The notes under the pieces are model-generated. The model worked only from the letters and a program-made list of their open reading frames with translations, was not told the DNA's origin and did not search any database. A stretch of 64,000 nucleotides of DNA from assembly GCF_004210735.1 (NCBI RefSeq), contig NZ_SDZL01000001.1, positions 1 to 64,000 on the forward strand, in the 5' to 3' direction. The stretch comes from Brevundimonas sp. (GTDB lineage Bacteria > Pseudomonadota > Alphaproteobacteria > Caulobacterales > Caulobacteraceae). The position numbers and the translations under genes are program-made. Position 1 is the first letter of the stretch, and each line of letters begins with the position of its first letter. Positions 62,682 to 64,000 of this stretch are shown in pieces.

Positions 62682-62695
62682 GGAAACCGGTGTCA
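62682..62695. promoter_or_regulatory. LacI-type operator, site 3
   Basis: GGAAACCGGTGTCA is identical to site 1 over all 14 bases. It lies 72 bp before the pectate lyase start, in the 129-bp gap after kdgK. A TTGTAG on its left edge could be a -35, which would again put the operator inside the promoter. Confidence 0.7.
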
Positions 62696-62766
62696 GGCAT
62701 GTTTAGCTTTACCGTCGAAGCGGCCGCGCAGAGCCGCACGGCGTCGTACCGAGGGGAGAGTTCGCC

Positions 62767-64000
62767 ATGTCCGTACCGATGAATCGCCGCGCCCTGCTGG
62801 CCGCCGGGGCCGCCCTGTCGTTTAGCGCCGTGGCCGCCCCCGCCCTCGCGCAAGCTGCCCCCGACCGGGCCGCCATCCTGGCGACCATGAAACGCGCCAC
62901 GGCCTTCATGACCGACAAGGTCGCCGTGGGCGGCGGCTATGTCTGGAACGTGCTGCCTGACTTCTCGCGCCGGTGGGGTGAGTTGGAGGCGTCGCCGACG
63001 ATGATCTGGGTCCAGCCGCCGGGGACGGCGACCGTGGGCCACGCCTATCTGGACGCCTATCACGCTACCGGCGACGAGCAGTTCTATGACGCCGCCAAGT
63101 CCGCCGCCGACGCCTTGATCGCGGGCCAGCATGCGCGCGGCGGCTGGAACTATGTCATCGACACGGCGGGCGAAGAGGCGCTGAAGCGTTGGTATGCGAC
63201 CTATGGCGCCAACGCTTGGCGGATGGAGGAATTCCATCGCTACTACGGCAACGCCACTTTCGACGACGCAGGCACGGCCGAGGCGTCGCAACTGCTGCTG
63301 CGGGTCTATCTGGAAAAGCGCGAGCGGAAATATCGCGCGCCGCTAATGAAGGCGATTCAGTTCGTGCTGGACGCCCAGTATCCCAACGGCGGCTGGCCCC
63401 AGCGCTATCCCTTCGTCGAGGACGGCGGGGTCCACGGCAAGCCGGACTACACCCCCTACATCACCTTCAACGACGACGTGGCGGGCGAGAACCTTGAGTT
63501 CCTGATCTATGCCTACCACGGTCTGGCTGAGCGCGGCCGGGGTGACGCGCGGCTGCTGGACGCCATCCGACGCGGCATGGACATCTTCGTGGCGACACAG
63601 CAGCCGATGCCTCAACCGGCGTGGGGCCTGCAGCATTTCCCGGACACGTTGAAGCCGGCGCCCGCCCGCAGTATCGAGCCCCAGGCCTTCGCCACTCATA
63701 CGACGGCGACCAATATCCGCTCGATGATCGGCTTCTATCGGCTGACGGGCGACCGGAAATACCTGCAGCGCCTGCCTGAGGCGCTGGATTGGCTGGATCA
63801 GGTCAGGACGTCCCAGGCCCTGATCGCGCCGGGCCGCACCCATCCAACATTCATACTGGAAGGTGCTAACACCCCGGTCTACATCCACCGGCGCGGGTCA
63901 AACATCACCAACGGCCAGTATTACGCCGACGCCGACCCGAGCAATCTGGTGGTTCACTACGGCTCGTTCCGGAACCTGGACACCGCCGCCCTGCGCCACG
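62767..64000 (+). CDS. Pectate lyase, PL10-like (5' part, runs off the window)
   Basis: At least 411 residues of an exported enzyme. The Tat-like signal NRRALLAAGAALSF ends near APALAQ. PL10 landmarks are present: ARGGWNYVID, AQYPNGGWPQRYPFVEDG, YITFNDDVAGENLEFLIYAY and ARSIEPQAFATHTTATNIRS, matching the toroid repeats and catalytic Asp/Arg region of PelA. It would cleave polygalacturonate outside the cell into unsaturated uronides that feed kduI. GGGGAGAG lies 6 nt before the ATG. The 3' end is beyond the window. Operator site 3 places it under the LacI regulator. Confidence 0.9.
   Translation, partial: MSVPMNRRALLAAGAALSFSAVAAPALAQAAPDRAAILATMKRATAFMTDKVAVGGGYVWNVLPDFSRRWGELEASPTMIWVQPPGTATVGHAYLDAYHATGDEQFYDAAKSAADALIAGQHARGGWNYVIDTAGEEALKRWYATYGANAWRMEEFHRYYGNATFDDAGTAEASQLLLRVYLEKRERKYRAPLMKAIQFVLDAQYPNGGWPQRYPFVEDGGVHGKPDYTPYITFNDDVAGENLEFLIYAYHGLAERGRGDARLLDAIRRGMDIFVATQQPMPQPAWGLQHFPDTLKPAPARSIEPQAFATHTTATNIRSMIGFYRLTGDRKYLQRLPEALDWLDQVRTSQALIAPGRTHPTFILEGANTPVYIHRRGSNITNGQYYADADPSNLVVHYGSFRNLDTAALRH

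Overview
The window reads as a high-GC chromosomal segment from an alphaproteobacterium, most likely Caulobacterales and probably Brevundimonas-like. The grounds are the very strong G/C third-position bias, several TonB-dependent receptors, a petABC bc1 operon, a DUF4402 pilus-like locus and a kduI/kduD/kdgK pectin set. The genus is inferred from gene content and is not proven. I saw no rRNA, tRNA, CRISPR array, insertion sequence or phage gene. Coding density is very high and no gap without a gene exceeds about 255 bp. The window cuts a pectate lyase gene at its right end.

Layout. 1-4.1 kb: TonB receptor, PepSY membrane protein and PCu(A)C copper chaperone, a likely copper or metal acquisition operon. 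4.2-10 kb: YchF, a lipoprotein, two tandem M28 peptidases and a small secreted protein. 10.1-12.9 kb: the cytochrome bc1 operon petABC. 13-16.6 kb: TrmL, a methyltransferase/XRE pair and a divergent ZnuD-type zinc receptor whose promoter contains a perfect Zur-like palindrome. 16.7-25.7 kb: M19 dipeptidase, HemF, a TPR-sensor hybrid kinase, a glutamine amidotransferase, a monooxygenase-fold protein, RlmJ, a DUF6321-like protein, topoisomerase IB and a small heme-copper-like membrane protein. 25.7-29.4 kb: the threonine-to-glycine pair kbl-tdh, an OGFr-like protein and an MliC+DUF4232 lipoprotein. 29.4-32.6 kb: a phosphorelay operon (hybrid kinase, response regulator, Hpt).

32.7-38.8 kb holds an atypical chaperone/usher-like secretion locus: a DUF4402 major subunit, a PapD-like chaperone, a large beta-barrel with a C-terminal SdrD_B-like domain and two small exported proteins. 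A LuxR-type response regulator diverges from it. This is my main candidate for an under-described system. 39-49.4 kb: CoA-transferase, ALDH7-type aldehyde dehydrogenase, then a peptide-utilisation block (TonB receptor, TPR protein, a zinc-ligand-poor M19 protein, an Lrp/AsnC regulator and a DUF885 hydrolase).

49.4-56.3 kb: a TonB receptor diverging from an esterase-TetR operon, with two matching palindromes between them, then an FMN reductase and a second esterase. 56.4-64 kb: a pectin/hexuronate regulon of MFS transporter, FAH-type hydrolase, LacI regulator, kduI, kduD, kdgK and a PL10-type pectate lyase. Three copies of a GGWAACCGGTGTCA operator sit at the three promoter regions of this regulon. 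Together these genes would depolymerise pectin outside the cell, import uronides, isomerise and reduce them to 2-keto-3-deoxygluconate and phosphorylate that; the KDPG aldolase must lie elsewhere.
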